DNA of 42,151 nt from Patescibacteria group bacterium. GTDB lineage: Bacteria > Patescibacteriota > Microgenomatia > UBA1406 > GWC2-37-13. Shown in pieces: positions 30,167 to 38,969 of the stretch (position 1 is its first letter; every line of letters starts with the position of its first letter). Below the pieces are notes generated by a model. The model was not told where the DNA came from, searched no databases, and worked only from the letters and a program-made list of their open reading frames with translations. The stretch lies in the NCBI GenBank assembly GCA_023380935.1, contig JAMCST010000002.1, forward strand, positions 13,189 to 55,339, given 5' to 3'. The translations under genes were made by a program, and so were the position numbers.

Positions 30167-31063
30167 ATGATCACGATCAAAAAAACGCCCGAGTCGGTTT
30201 TGGTATTTCTTGCCGGTTTTGCGTGCGGCGTAATATTGGCCGGGGCGATTGTTTATGGTTTAATCGGTCCCAGGCGACCGGCGTCACGCGCCGCGCCGCC
30301 CAGCGATCGGGAACTGATCGCTCCGTATTACCAGCCGGCCGACCTGTATAAACAGGTGAAAAGCGCCTCGGTCTCGGCTAAGATGAGGATTCCGGTCATC
30401 ATGTATCATTACGTGGAGTATGTCAAAGACCGCAACGACTTGATCCGCAAGAACCTGGACGTTACCCCCGACCGGTTTGAAAAGGAGTTAAACGCCCTGA
30501 AGGCCGCCCGATTCCAAACCTATTTTGTCAAGGACATTCCCGACATCTTAAACGGTAGCATCCAGTACGAAGCCAGCCGCAGTGCCGTCCTAACCTTTGA
30601 CGACGGGTACGACGATTTTTATACCGTTGTTTTTCCTTTGCTGAAAAAATACCAGGTTAAGGCGACGGTTTACCTGATCGCCGATTTTATCGGCCGGCCG
30701 GGATTCATGAATGCCAGCCAGATCAGTCAACTGGTTGACAGCGATCTGGTCGAGGTCGGCTCGCACACGCTTAACCATCTTTATTTGAAAGCGGTTCCCC
30801 CTCCGATTGCCGAAAAAGAGATCGTCCAAAGTAAAAAAACGCTGGAGCAGCGTTTTCACATTACGGTCAAGACGTTCGCCTATCCCTATGGTGCCTTTAA
30901 CGACGCGGTCGAAGCCATGGTTAAAGACGCGTCATACTCGGCGGCGGTTTCGGTGATGCCCGGAGTGCTGCAGGCGCAGTCGGACCGGTTTCATCTTTAT
31001 CGCATCCGGCCGGGTAGATTTAGCGACAAAACCATCGTTTCCGCGCTGGAGGGGATGAAATAG
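30167..31063 (+). CDS. Polysaccharide deacetylase (NodB/CE4 type), membrane-anchored
   Basis: 298 residues from ATG 30167. An N-terminal membrane anchor (VLVFLAGFACGVILAGAIVYG) precedes the NodB domain: PVIMYHYVEY, VLTFDDGYDD (general base and metal Asp, near 142-150), VGSHTLNHLYL (metal His pair) and FAYPYGAFND. It removes acetyl groups from GlcNAc-type polymers outside the membrane. A TTG at 30152 overlaps the permease stop and would add five residues; it cannot be excluded as a coupled start. It is the third gene of the ABC operon. Confidence 0.87.
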   Translation: MITIKKTPESVLVFLAGFACGVILAGAIVYGLIGPRRPASRAAPPSDRELIAPYYQPADLYKQVKSASVSAKMRIPVIMYHYVEYVKDRNDLIRKNLDVTPDRFEKELNALKAARFQTYFVKDIPDILNGSIQYEASRSAVLTFDDGYDDFYTVVFPLLKKYQVKATVYLIADFIGRPGFMNASQISQLVDSDLVEVGSHTLNHLYLKAVPPPIAEKEIVQSKKTLEQRFHITVKTFAYPYGAFNDAVEAMVKDASYSAAVSVMPGVLQAQSDRFHLYRIRPGRFSDKTIVSALEGMK

Positions 31064-31094
31064 GGAATCCAGCCAGTCGCCCGACTTTGTTTGT

Positions 31095-32096
31095 CTAGAC
31101 TCCCCTTCTCCAGCCCAGATATTTTTCGTACCAGTAAGTCAGGTAATATTTTGGCGAAACAATCAAGTCCTGGGTCGGTAAATAGTCGATCCGTTCTCCG
31201 CCGAAACCCTGTTTAAACAGAGTCAGTCCGGTCCAGTGGCGCGGCGTGCGCCCGGGCCGGTGGATTCCCCAAAAGTTATAGTATCGGCAGTCGCGGCGCT
31301 TGGCCTCTTTGATCGCTTCCCATTGCAACAAGTGGGAACCGGGAACTTTGGCGTGGGTGGTGGCGCCCTGGTGGTAAAACGCCGTGGACGGGGTAAAGAT
31401 AATCAGCGCCGCGGCAATGCACTGCCGCGTTGGCGTGTAAGCGAAGAAAAACGCCGCGCGGCCGGTTTGATTAAAGGCATTAAACTCGTTGGAAATAAAG
31501 CGTTGGGAAAACGGTACAAACTGTTCCCGGCGGGCGGTCTGCTGGTAGATTTTCCAAAACGCCTCGACGGCGCGGATATCGGTCCGTTTTTCCACAGTGA
31601 CGCCGTCGCGAACTGCCCGGTTAATGTTGTAACGGGTTGATTTACGCATCGCGTCAAGCATCTCTACTTCCGACTCCAGCGGCAACACCCACATCGTTTC
31701 CGCATGCATATAAATCGGGGCCGGTTTAAAACCCAGTTTAGAAAACATTACGGCATTTTCCCGATTATCCAATATGGCCGGGGCGATCCGGACAAAATCA
31801 AACGATTCCCTTTTAGCCATTTCAGTTAGGTAATTAACTAAAACAGGGAAAGACCGGCGGTTTTTTAACCATGGCCCATGCGGGATAAATAAAAAGCGGC
31901 CCCGTTTGGAGCGAATCTTAAGAATCAGGGCCGCGCCTTCCAACCGACCGGACCGGTACATTCCCAGACGCAGTATTTCCGTTCCCTGGACTGTCTGGAA
32001 CTCGCCCCATTCCCAGCTTTGAAGAAAACTGGGTGATTGATTTTCCTGGAAAAAATCGGTCCAAACGGAGCGGTCGCCGATCGGTTTAATTCTCAT
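31095..32096 (-). CDS. FemAB-type aminoacyl/peptidyl transferase
   Basis: 333 residues with two GNAT-like halves. The N-terminal SPSFLQSWEWGEFQ and the C-terminal GSHLLQWEAIKEAKRRDCRYYNFWGI blocks are typical of the FemABX family, which attaches amino acids from aminoacyl-tRNA to the peptidoglycan stem or, in relatives, acylates glycans. MRKSTRYNINRAVRDGVTVE between them fits as well. It overlaps the DegT-like gene by 11 bp and is the last gene of that minus-strand unit, so the two probably modify the same polymer. Confidence 0.88.
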   Translation of the reverse strand: MRIKPIGDRSVWTDFFQENQSPSFLQSWEWGEFQTVQGTEILRLGMYRSGRLEGAALILKIRSKRGRFLFIPHGPWLKNRRSFPVLVNYLTEMAKRESFDFVRIAPAILDNRENAVMFSKLGFKPAPIYMHAETMWVLPLESEVEMLDAMRKSTRYNINRAVRDGVTVEKRTDIRAVEAFWKIYQQTARREQFVPFSQRFISNEFNAFNQTGRAAFFFAYTPTRQCIAAALIIFTPSTAFYHQGATTHAKVPGSHLLQWEAIKEAKRRDCRYYNFWGIHRPGRTPRHWTGLTLFKQGFGGERIDYLPTQDLIVSPKYYLTYWYEKYLGWRRGV

Positions 32097-33336
32097 TTGT
32101 TTTTAGCTTAACTGGCCGCCATCCGACGTCGTTTAATGTTTTTATTACCTGACCGGCTTGCGCTAACGTAATGTTGGTGGGCAGATTGATGATATGCCGG
32201 CAGACCCATTCGGCTATAGGACAGTCCCCTGCCCGATAGCCGAACTTAGTTAGATCCAGTCCCGACGGAGCGATCGGTTGACTGTACCATTGACCCAAAA
32301 ACAGGCGGCGTTGCGCGGCGTTGTACCGGAGGATTTCCGGGTTTTCCACCTGGAGCGGATAACGGATTAGCGCCTGGGAATTGACAAATCGCCTTGATGA
32401 TATTTTTTTGAACAGGCGTTGATAATAGTTGACTGCTTTCAACCGTTTGGCTGCGGTCTGATCAAATTTTTCCAACTGGTGCAGCAGCAGGATCGCCAGG
32501 GCGTTGGGATAGCCTCGATCAAATACTATATTGTATTGTCCGGCTTTTTCCTGGGCGGTAATTTCCGGAAGCAACAGGCCCAGCCGGCGCGTCCAATAGT
32601 GGAGTAGCCGGCCCGGCCCCCAGTCGTAGCCGGCTTTGATGGTTTGGACAACGGGCTTGTAGAGTAGGCACTTTGATAGAAATCCCCAACCGGGAAAACG
32701 TCTGTCCGGTTTGATAGTGTTTTGAAGTTTAGCTATAGGTTTATTGTCACCCACTATGCCAGCGCCGAAGACGGATGAAATGGCCTTGGATCGGCCAAAA
32801 GATAACAGAACATAATGACGATTACCCCATGATCCTGATCGGGAGAACAGCCGCCGATCCCATCCGTGAGCCAAGTCTTCAATAACCACGAGTCCTTTTC
32901 CTATAGCATGATTAATGATGCGAAGACGATTGACCGGTGTCAAGCCGTAACTGTGCTGCAGAATTAAGACCCGGGAACGGACCGATAGTTTTCGCTGAAA
33001 ATCATTCCAGTCCATCCCATAGGTGTTTGTTTCAATGTCGACGTAGACCGGCTGCAGTCCGGCGCGGATAATCGGAAGAACGACAGCCTCACAGGTATAT
33101 CCCTGCACCAGCACGCGGCTGTTTTTCGGCAACTTCAACGAGTCGAGGAGGGTAAATAGAGCACTACGACCGGCTAGAGATAAATAGACCGTTTTGTTGG
33201 CAAACAAACGCCCGATTTGCCAGTTAACCCGATCTGTTTCCTTCCCGCGCCGCCAGCGCCAGGGTTGGAACAGCAGTTTGAAAGATAACCAAGCGTCATC
33301 CCAAGATTCGTTAGGTGCGAAATCGGTTGATATCAT
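32086..33336 (-). CDS. DegT/DnrJ/EryC1/StrS-like PLP aminotransferase
   Basis: 416 residues of the fold-type I PLP family. VLVQGYTCEAVVLPIIRAGLQPVYVDI (in parts) is the early domain; Asp154 in VIEDLAHGWD would contact the pyridine nitrogen, and Lys184 in LLSFGRSKAISSVFGAG is the likely Schiff-base lysine. The family aminates keto-sugars for polysaccharides. It is somewhat divergent in the C-terminal half. The gene starts just after a long palindrome and is followed with overlap by FemAB. Confidence 0.8.
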   Translation of the reverse strand: MISTDFAPNESWDDAWLSFKLLFQPWRWRRGKETDRVNWQIGRLFANKTVYLSLAGRSALFTLLDSLKLPKNSRVLVQGYTCEAVVLPIIRAGLQPVYVDIETNTYGMDWNDFQRKLSVRSRVLILQHSYGLTPVNRLRIINHAIGKGLVVIEDLAHGWDRRLFSRSGSWGNRHYVLLSFGRSKAISSVFGAGIVGDNKPIAKLQNTIKPDRRFPGWGFLSKCLLYKPVVQTIKAGYDWGPGRLLHYWTRRLGLLLPEITAQEKAGQYNIVFDRGYPNALAILLLHQLEKFDQTAAKRLKAVNYYQRLFKKISSRRFVNSQALIRYPLQVENPEILRYNAAQRRLFLGQWYSQPIAPSGLDLTKFGYRAGDCPIAEWVCRHIINLPTNITLAQAGQVIKTLNDVGWRPVKLKTNEN

Positions 33337-33345
33337 TTTTATATA

Positions 33346-33377
33346 ATCTTTTCAGTTAATTAATTAACTGAAAAGAT
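33346..33377. terminator. 32-bp perfect AT-rich palindrome (copy 2 of 2)
   Basis: From 33346 to 33377 the DNA is a perfect palindrome whose central 26 bp are identical to those at 18465-18490. It encodes the last codons and stop (LFS*) of the transglutaminase-like gene and ends 10 bp before the DegT-like start. It may end the upstream transcript or act as an operator for the downstream gene. Confidence 0.6.
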
Positions 33378-34263
33378 GGTATTTTGAGTTGTGTTGGTAT
33401 GTATTTAGGATGACTGGACACTGCAATAGATCAATCGTATAATGCCTGTTTTTTATTTTTAGGCCGAAATCTTGTCCGTAAGAGGTTGTCAGTCGATCGG
33501 CCGGAATCCGTCCGAATCCGCCGTCCCTCTTTGTCAGTCCCCGGTTTCTTTTCCATTCCAGCGCCGGATCAAGCGGAAACCAGTCGCCATCGGGCAACAG
33601 CGCTTCGGCCCAGGCATGCATCGATAAATCAGCCAACGTCGAGTGACGCAGATAGAGCGCCTTGAGCGACCGGTCAAGCAGGGTTGGTTTTTTGATCAGG
33701 AATCCGACGACTAACCGGCCGGGTATCTTTAAAGACTGTAATAGAGACAAAAGCAGGGTGGAAAAACCTCCGCAGTCGGTGGTTTTTCCCCGCAGAGCCT
33801 GGCGATAGGAATATAGGCCGGTAGTGGGTCGGCCATATGCCAAATACTCGATTACGCCTCGATAACAGGCGGTTATGACCGCGGCCAGACCGGTTGATTT
33901 TTCTCTTACCAGTTTGGTGCGCAACCGGATCAGGTCAGGGTCTTGACCATTAATGAAGCGGTTGGGCTGCAACAAGTGGCGGGATGGTTTAACCAATGAT
34001 CGCGGATAAGAGGCGCGGGTCCAACGTGGATCAATCTGTCGGTTGACGGCCCGGGGCCGATAGTAAAACGATATCCGGGTTTGATTGGTGGAGGTAACCA
34101 GAAAATGATTATTCCAATCGCGGTCTTTGTAGCAGTGGGTATCGGTAGGATAGTGCAGCCGGGCGATTGTCTGGTAATGGTTGGATTGTGGTAGTGGCCA
34201 AACAATCAGTTGTCCTTTTACGTTAGGTTTTAGTTGCCAGCAGAAAAACCGCCGTCCAGTCAT
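33364..34263 (-). CDS. Transglutaminase-like cysteine protein
   Basis: 299 residues. The transglutaminase-core triad is clear: TTDCGGFSTLLLSLL (Cys164), SMHAWAEALL (His216) and WFPLDPALEW (Asp232). Bacterial members are mostly proteases or amidases, some cross-linking. The N-terminal 110 residues form a beta-rich region also seen in this family. No signal peptide is evident. The ATG overlaps the DsbA-like stop by 4 bp, so the two are coupled. Confidence 0.83.
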   Translation of the reverse strand: MTGRRFFCWQLKPNVKGQLIVWPLPQSNHYQTIARLHYPTDTHCYKDRDWNNHFLVTSTNQTRISFYYRPRAVNRQIDPRWTRASYPRSLVKPSRHLLQPNRFINGQDPDLIRLRTKLVREKSTGLAAVITACYRGVIEYLAYGRPTTGLYSYRQALRGKTTDCGGFSTLLLSLLQSLKIPGRLVVGFLIKKPTLLDRSLKALYLRHSTLADLSMHAWAEALLPDGDWFPLDPALEWKRNRGLTKRDGGFGRIPADRLTTSYGQDFGLKIKNRHYTIDLLQCPVILNTYQHNSKYHLFS

Positions 34264-34913
34264 TTGGTGCTGAGCAATAACTGCTGGAACTGGGCGAAAG
34301 TGGTTACCTCGATTTTTTTGCCGTTGAGAAAAAAGGTTGGGGTGGCATTGATTCCGGCCGTTTCACCGGACGCCAGATCGGCCTGGACCTTATCTTTGAC
34401 CGCCTGTGATTGGAAGGCGTTCTTAAACCGGTCGGGATCCAGCCCCAATTCTTTGGCGAAGTTGACAAAGACCGGCGTCGGATCGGTCAGGTCTCCCCAG
34501 CTGGCCTGTTGGGAAAATAGCTTATTGTTCATCTCCCAATATTTTCCCAACTGGCCGGCCGCCTCGGCGGCGTAGGCCGCCAGCAGACTGTTAGGGTGAA
34601 TCGAGGTAAGCGGGTAGTTGCGGAAAACCAGGGTGATGTGGGTGACGATCGACCGGGTGGCGCTTTGGCTGGCGGTCCAGGTTTGCAACAGGTCGTGGAA
34701 ATTTTTGCAGGCCGGACACTGAAAATCACTGTATTCCACCAGAATATTCTTCTTCTGCGCTGACCAGGCCAGATGATCGGTAGGAGTAATCCGGTTGATG
34801 TCGGGAAAGTCGGTGGGTTGGTTGGTCAGTTGGTAAGCGAAAAAAAGAAACACAAGTAGGCCAACTGTGCTTAAGACTCCGATAATCACGGTGCGGCGGT
34901 TAAGACTATCCAT
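34260..34913 (-). CDS. Membrane-anchored DsbA-like thiol oxidoreductase
   Basis: 217 residues. An N-terminal helix (VIIGVLSTVGLLVFLFFAYQL) anchors a thioredoxin-fold domain with the CPAC motif (Cys66, Cys69, in SDFQCPACKNF) and the cis-Pro loop NATPTFFLNGKKI. It resembles the DsbA-like group 4 thioredoxin domain that introduces disulfides outside the membrane. TACAAT at 34927-34922, with a TG extension, ends 8 nt before the ATG. It heads a two-gene unit with the transglutaminase-like protein. Confidence 0.9.
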   Translation of the reverse strand: MDSLNRRTVIIGVLSTVGLLVFLFFAYQLTNQPTDFPDINRITPTDHLAWSAQKKNILVEYSDFQCPACKNFHDLLQTWTASQSATRSIVTHITLVFRNYPLTSIHPNSLLAAYAAEAAGQLGKYWEMNNKLFSQQASWGDLTDPTPVFVNFAKELGLDPDRFKNAFQSQAVKDKVQADLASGETAGINATPTFFLNGKKIEVTTFAQFQQLLLSTK

Positions 34914-34960
34914 GGTTCCTTATTGTAACACAGATAGGTCGGTTGGAAAAGAGATCCCGC

Positions 34961-35029
34961 TTGCAATATGCGCACTTAATATGTATAATATGCCCGTACT
35001 ATTATTTTTATTATTCGTAATAATATACT
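34961..35029 (+). promoter_or_regulatory. Tandem promoters of the 543-residue unknown gene
   Basis: P1: TTGCAA (34961-34966), 17-bp spacer, TATAAT (34984-34989), predicted start near 34996 with a 40-nt leader. P2: TATACT (35024-35029), 6 nt before the ATG at 35036, giving a leaderless mRNA. Between them TATTATT/AATAATA (35009-35015/35019-35025) is an inverted repeat overlapping the P2 -10, a possible operator. Confidence 0.55.
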
Positions 35030-35035
35030 ATATAT

Positions 35036-36667
35036 ATGATTAACTCGTACGTTGAAGCTGGCAAAGTGTTATCCGCCGCCATGGGGTTGGGGGCGTTAAC
35101 CGGACCTTCTGTCCAAACCCAACAGCTGCTTAATCTGCTGCCGCGGCCGGTTGAAGCCGGACCGAACGGTGAAGTCTTCGGAGCCAACGTCGAAACCGCA
35201 GTTCCCTTCGGGACAAAAAAGGCTACGGTTACTAATGTTCCCGGCGGATTGCAGGCTAACTATTTATACAACGACGCCTTTTACGTAGCCGGCGCTGACG
35301 GAACTCCCAATCGTCTTATTCACACCAACATTAAGGATTACGATGTCCAGTATAATCAGGAACAGCTGCGTACCGAGACAATGGCTAACCATTATGTCGA
35401 CGACCCGCACGACAGCGACTTCCTGGTTTTCCGTCGTGAAGGGTTTGATTTGTGGAACGTTTGGAGTACCACCGGACACAATATCGCCACTCCCCAGATG
35501 TTGCATTTGGGGGGCAACCGTTATTTGACCACTTCGGTAAGAGAGTATAGCGATTCCCACTCTCGCTGGATGGTGTTGGGACAGATTGACTACGATTGGG
35601 TTCCGCCGACCGGGGCAACCGCGCCGGCGGCAAATAACCCGGCCGCAATCACGGAAGCCATTAAACAGGACATACGGGAGCAGGTCGAGACGGTTAATCA
35701 ACGACGTGACCAGGGTTTAAACGGACGCCAGGTCAGCGCCGCAGACCAAAGAAGCGCCATGGTCAACGGACTAGCCGGGTTGACCGATGACGAAAGAGCC
35801 GCCTTTATCAACGGAGGGGCGGATACGGAACTGGTCGACAAGATCGCCGATGCGATGAGCGCTGGGATAACGGTTAATCAACCGGGTGGCGAAAACCAGC
35901 CCCTTGATACCCACTGGTTGATGGGAGAAAGACCGTATATGGGGTTGGGCCAGGTGACCGAGACCCAATCCATAATGATGCCCAACGACAACGGTTTGTT
36001 GGTTTTTCTAAACCGGGGCAGGTGTCTGGACCAAAACGGAGTTGAGCACCCGAACGGGTTTTTTACCTCGATGCGCCGGGAGGATGCCGACGGCTATGAA
36101 AAATGGCAATTGGAGGATAATCTTTACTTAGCGCCGGAAGGACACGTCAGTCAAGAAGTCAAAGCCATGACTTTGGTGAGTAATCCGGTTTCCGGCGAAG
36201 CCATGGCCGGATACATCGTGAAGAACGCCGACGGTCCGGCTACGGCCAACGTGACGATTTTCCAGCGGGACTATACCAATAACAGTTGGCGGTTGCACGA
36301 TATTCCCCTGGCTGAAGGTGTTAATGCTGATAGTCAAATTGCCGCAGCGGTTCTTCCCAACGGCGAATCGGTCGTGACCCTGACTGCTCCTGACGGAACG
36401 GTAGATAACTATTTCGTCAGCAGCGAAAGCATATCAAGCCGGCTGATGGTGGGTTCGCCGATAACGATGCATGCCAGAGATTTGGGTTTAGGTGAAGCGG
36501 GGTCGGTGATCTCGGTCAAACCCATGACCGGCGTTGACGGCAAATTAGTCATGCAGGTGCACGGTATTGCGGTTGACGTTAATGGCGGCGAACAAGAAAA
36601 ACTCCTGACCGTCGGCGTCGGCGAACTGCCGCACAACCGGATTTTCGTCCCGTTAACGGTGCGCTAA
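35036..36667 (+). CDS. Large protein of unknown function, beta-rich
   Basis: 543 residues, no recognised family. The composition is beta-rich and acidic. Trp-containing segments recur at spacing suggestive of repeats: DLWNVWSTTG, SRWMVLGQID, EKWQLEDN and NSWRLHDIP, each after an Asp/Asn/Gly-rich turn, as in propeller-like folds. A helical insert (about 200-285, EAIKQDIREQVETVNQRR) splits two beta parts. The N-terminus has a weakly hydrophobic stretch (VLSAAMGLGALTG) but no proper signal peptide. Its two promoters suggest strong or regulated expression. It ends 15 bp inside the convergent TIM-barrel gene. Confidence 0.6.
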   Translation: MINSYVEAGKVLSAAMGLGALTGPSVQTQQLLNLLPRPVEAGPNGEVFGANVETAVPFGTKKATVTNVPGGLQANYLYNDAFYVAGADGTPNRLIHTNIKDYDVQYNQEQLRTETMANHYVDDPHDSDFLVFRREGFDLWNVWSTTGHNIATPQMLHLGGNRYLTTSVREYSDSHSRWMVLGQIDYDWVPPTGATAPAANNPAAITEAIKQDIREQVETVNQRRDQGLNGRQVSAADQRSAMVNGLAGLTDDERAAFINGGADTELVDKIADAMSAGITVNQPGGENQPLDTHWLMGERPYMGLGQVTETQSIMMPNDNGLLVFLNRGRCLDQNGVEHPNGFFTSMRREDADGYEKWQLEDNLYLAPEGHVSQEVKAMTLVSNPVSGEAMAGYIVKNADGPATANVTIFQRDYTNNSWRLHDIPLAEGVNADSQIAAAVLPNGESVVTLTAPDGTVDNYFVSSESISSRLMVGSPITMHARDLGLGEAGSVISVKPMTGVDGKLVMQVHGIAVDVNGGEQEKLLTVGVGELPHNRIFVPLTVR

Positions 36668-37561
36668 CCGTACCAGGGAGCGGAAATTGTCCACCATTTT
36701 CTCCTGCTGCGGTTCGGGTATGAGCAACGTGTCTGGTGCGAACACTTCAAGCAGCATTCGCAGTTGATTTTTATCGGGAAAAACGTTTCGGGAAAAATCT
36801 TCTTCCAGTATGCCGTGGTGCGAATCGGTGCCGTTGAGCGGAGGGATGGTGGTGTTGACGTGGACGAGCTTGGTATAAGGAGCCAGTCTTTTGGCGTCCT
36901 CGAGCAATCGGGCAAAGACGGTGGCGCGCGGTAAATTGGGATACTGTCCGGTCGAGTGGCCGATATCAAAACAAAGCGGAATGCCGGCCTGGCCGAGCCG
37001 GAGCAGTTGTTTGGCTCCGACGCCTTTTTCTTCGACTACCCGCAGTCTTCCCTGCTCTTTTCTGCCTTCGGTAAAGTTTTCCGGAATCGCATAGGGAACG
37101 GTTTCCACACATGTTTCCACCCCGAGCGGTTTGGCGTAACATTGCAGTTGTTGACTGTGGCGCAGTAGCGACGCCATGCCTTTTTCCTGGTCGATCTCGG
37201 CCCCGGGAACCAACCGGTTGGTTTGACGGTCAAGATCCAGCTCGACCAGTCGGAACGACTCGGGATGATAGTTGACGTAAAACGCGCCGTTGGCCGCCGC
37301 AATCTTGATGGTTGACCTAATCATCCGGAACGTTTCCTCGGCAATGCCGTCGCGATCGTAAACCAAGTTGGGAAAAAAGCGCTGGCGCACCATGCCCCAA
37401 AAATGCAGGCCGTAGCGGATTTTCTCCCGGCGCAGGTAGATGAATAAGGTTTGATAGCGATCGACCCAGTCAAGGCGAAACCAGACTTCGGCATGACGGG
37501 CGCCCGACTGTTGCAATACTGTCACACCGTTGGAGTAACTGATTTTGATGCCGACCTTCAT
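36653..37561 (-). CDS. Xylose-isomerase-like TIM-barrel protein (AP endonuclease family 2)
   Basis: 302 residues. Blocks such as RYGLHFWGMV, FYVNYHPESFRL, CVETVPYA, IPLCFDIGHSTGQYP, LVHVNTT and LLIPEPQ follow the strand-end metal ligands (His, Glu, Asp, His, Glu) of the AP2Ec/xylose-isomerase-like barrel. Members include endonuclease IV and sugar isomerases; the substrate here is open. TATAAT (37573-37568) ends 6 nt before the ATG at 37561. It is divergent from obg with which it shares a mirror-like promoter region. Confidence 0.72.
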   Translation of the reverse strand: MKVGIKISYSNGVTVLQQSGARHAEVWFRLDWVDRYQTLFIYLRREKIRYGLHFWGMVRQRFFPNLVYDRDGIAEETFRMIRSTIKIAAANGAFYVNYHPESFRLVELDLDRQTNRLVPGAEIDQEKGMASLLRHSQQLQCYAKPLGVETCVETVPYAIPENFTEGRKEQGRLRVVEEKGVGAKQLLRLGQAGIPLCFDIGHSTGQYPNLPRATVFARLLEDAKRLAPYTKLVHVNTTIPPLNGTDSHHGILEEDFSRNVFPDKNQLRMLLEVFAPDTLLIPEPQQEKMVDNFRSLVRLAHR

Positions 37562-37586
37562 AGATCAATTATATTATAATTGGTCT
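37562..37586. promoter_or_regulatory. Mirror-symmetric divergent leaderless promoters
   Basis: The 25 bp between the two ATGs hold TATAAT in both directions (minus 37573-37568, plus 37575-37580), each followed by a nearly identical 6-mer (TGATCT, TGGTCT) and then ATG. The whole gap is a near-perfect inverted repeat with one base of asymmetry in each arm. Confidence 0.7.
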
Positions 37587-38537
37587 ATGTTTAGCGACGA
37601 GGCGGTAATTACGGTCAGCGGCGGTCATGGCGGGGCCGGCCGGGTGGCATTTTTTCCCAAGCGCCAGGGACCGTGCGGCGGCGACGGCGGCCGCGGCGGA
37701 GATGTTTATATCGTGATTGATGCGAATTTGAGCAATCTTAATCGTTATGTCCAGCAAAAGGAATTTCATGCGCCCGACGGCGCACCCGGCGGTGCGTTTA
37801 ACCGGAAAGGTCATGCCGGCACCGATCTGTTTCTTCCGGTTCCTGCCTATACGACAATAAGCGAACCACAGGGTCGTTTTGCCGTGGAAATCACCGCGGC
37901 CAACTCTCCGTTTTTGATCTGTCGCGGCGGCGCAGGTGGTTATGGCAACGACGCCTTCAAGTCGGCCACCAACCAGACGCCCAGGTACGCACAGCCGGGC
38001 CGATCCGGGCAAATTCGGACCCTAAAACTGGTAGTTAAATTAATTGCCGACTGCGGCCTGATCGGGTTACCCAATGCCGGCAAGACCAGCTTACTTAACG
38101 CCCTAACCAACGCCAGCGCCCGGGTAGCGGCTTATCCGTTTACTACAGTTGAGCCAAACCTTGGAGTAATGGATAAAACGATCATCGCCGACATTCCCGG
38201 ACTGATCGAAGGGGCCTCACGGGGCAAAGGTTTGGGCATCAAGTTTCTTAAACACATCGAAAAAGTCAAGTTACTGCTACACTGTCTGTCGGCCGAGTCG
38301 TCTGATCTAAAGCAGGATTATCAAACAATCAATGAAGAGTTGGGCAGTTACAGTCCGGCGCTGCTGGAAAAACCCCAAGTCGTGTTGTTGACCAAAGCCG
38401 ATCTGCTCACGCCGGATCTGGTAGCCAAAAAACTCCGACAGTTGAAACGTTTCGTTCCTCGCGCCTACCCGGTCTCGATCCATGACTGGGACGCTTTGGA
38501 GAAAATAAAAACCCTCATCAGACAAGCATCAGTCTAG
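37587..38537 (+). CDS. obg: Obg-family GTPase
   Basis: 316 residues from ATG 37587. The N-terminal Obg fold is glycine-rich (SGGHGGAGRVAFFPKRQGP, GGDGGRGGDVYIV). The G domain follows: G1 GLPNAGKTS (160-168), G3 DIPGLIEGAS (with the usual Gly-Leu-Ile-Glu-Gly), and G4 as LTKAD. The protein ends after the G domain, without the C-terminal OCT domain of some homologues. Obg acts in 50S ribosome assembly and the stringent response. Earlier starts would overlap the divergent promoter, so ATG 37587 is chosen. Confidence 0.95.
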   Translation: MFSDEAVITVSGGHGGAGRVAFFPKRQGPCGGDGGRGGDVYIVIDANLSNLNRYVQQKEFHAPDGAPGGAFNRKGHAGTDLFLPVPAYTTISEPQGRFAVEITAANSPFLICRGGAGGYGNDAFKSATNQTPRYAQPGRSGQIRTLKLVVKLIADCGLIGLPNAGKTSLLNALTNASARVAAYPFTTVEPNLGVMDKTIIADIPGLIEGASRGKGLGIKFLKHIEKVKLLLHCLSAESSDLKQDYQTINEELGSYSPALLEKPQVVLLTKADLLTPDLVAKKLRQLKRFVPRAYPVSIHDWDALEKIKTLIRQASV

Positions 38538-38969
38538 GCCGAACTGTTTGCGGTAAGCACGGGGAATGGCGTGTTTGCCAAACAGACGCGTCAGCAGCAG
38601 CCGGGCCGACCGGGCATCAGCCAGAGCAATGACGTTAGTCGTTGGCGGTTGTTTCAGCGACCGACAATAAACGCTGATGATCGAAGCGTTGTCATCGTCG
38701 GCGGCAATCCGGTTTTTATGCACCACACCGCAGTCGAGACATTGATAGACCACCATCGGCTCGCCAACCGGTTCCCCCCCTTCGGTTTTAAAGGTGATAC
38801 CGATTGGTTGCATTAGTCCGCCGCAGTGGGCGTTGCGATCGCCGGGTATGCGGTCAAGGTGTTTGGACCACAGGCAGTGGGGGCAGTGGTCGCGGTGTCT
38901 GGTGCCGGTTAAAAACCGGTCGGCATCCCCCACCGTCGCCCGGCAGCGGCCGCAGATAAAACCGTTCAT
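38529..38969 (-). CDS. RNHCP-domain zinc protein
   Basis: 146 residues. Cys pairs CGRC (6-9) and the block HRDHCPHCLWSKHLD, with PGDRNAHCGGLMQP and YQCLDCG, define the RNHCP domain, a small zinc-binding module of unknown role. The C-terminus is helical. It shares 4 bp with the EpmA-like gene upstream and overlaps the 3' end of obg by 9 bp. The link to a translation-related enzyme suggests a role in RNA or protein modification, which is inference. Confidence 0.85.
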   Translation of the reverse strand: MNGFICGRCRATVGDADRFLTGTRHRDHCPHCLWSKHLDRIPGDRNAHCGGLMQPIGITFKTEGGEPVGEPMVVYQCLDCGVVHKNRIAADDDNASIISVYCRSLKQPPTTNVIALADARSARLLLTRLFGKHAIPRAYRKQFGLD

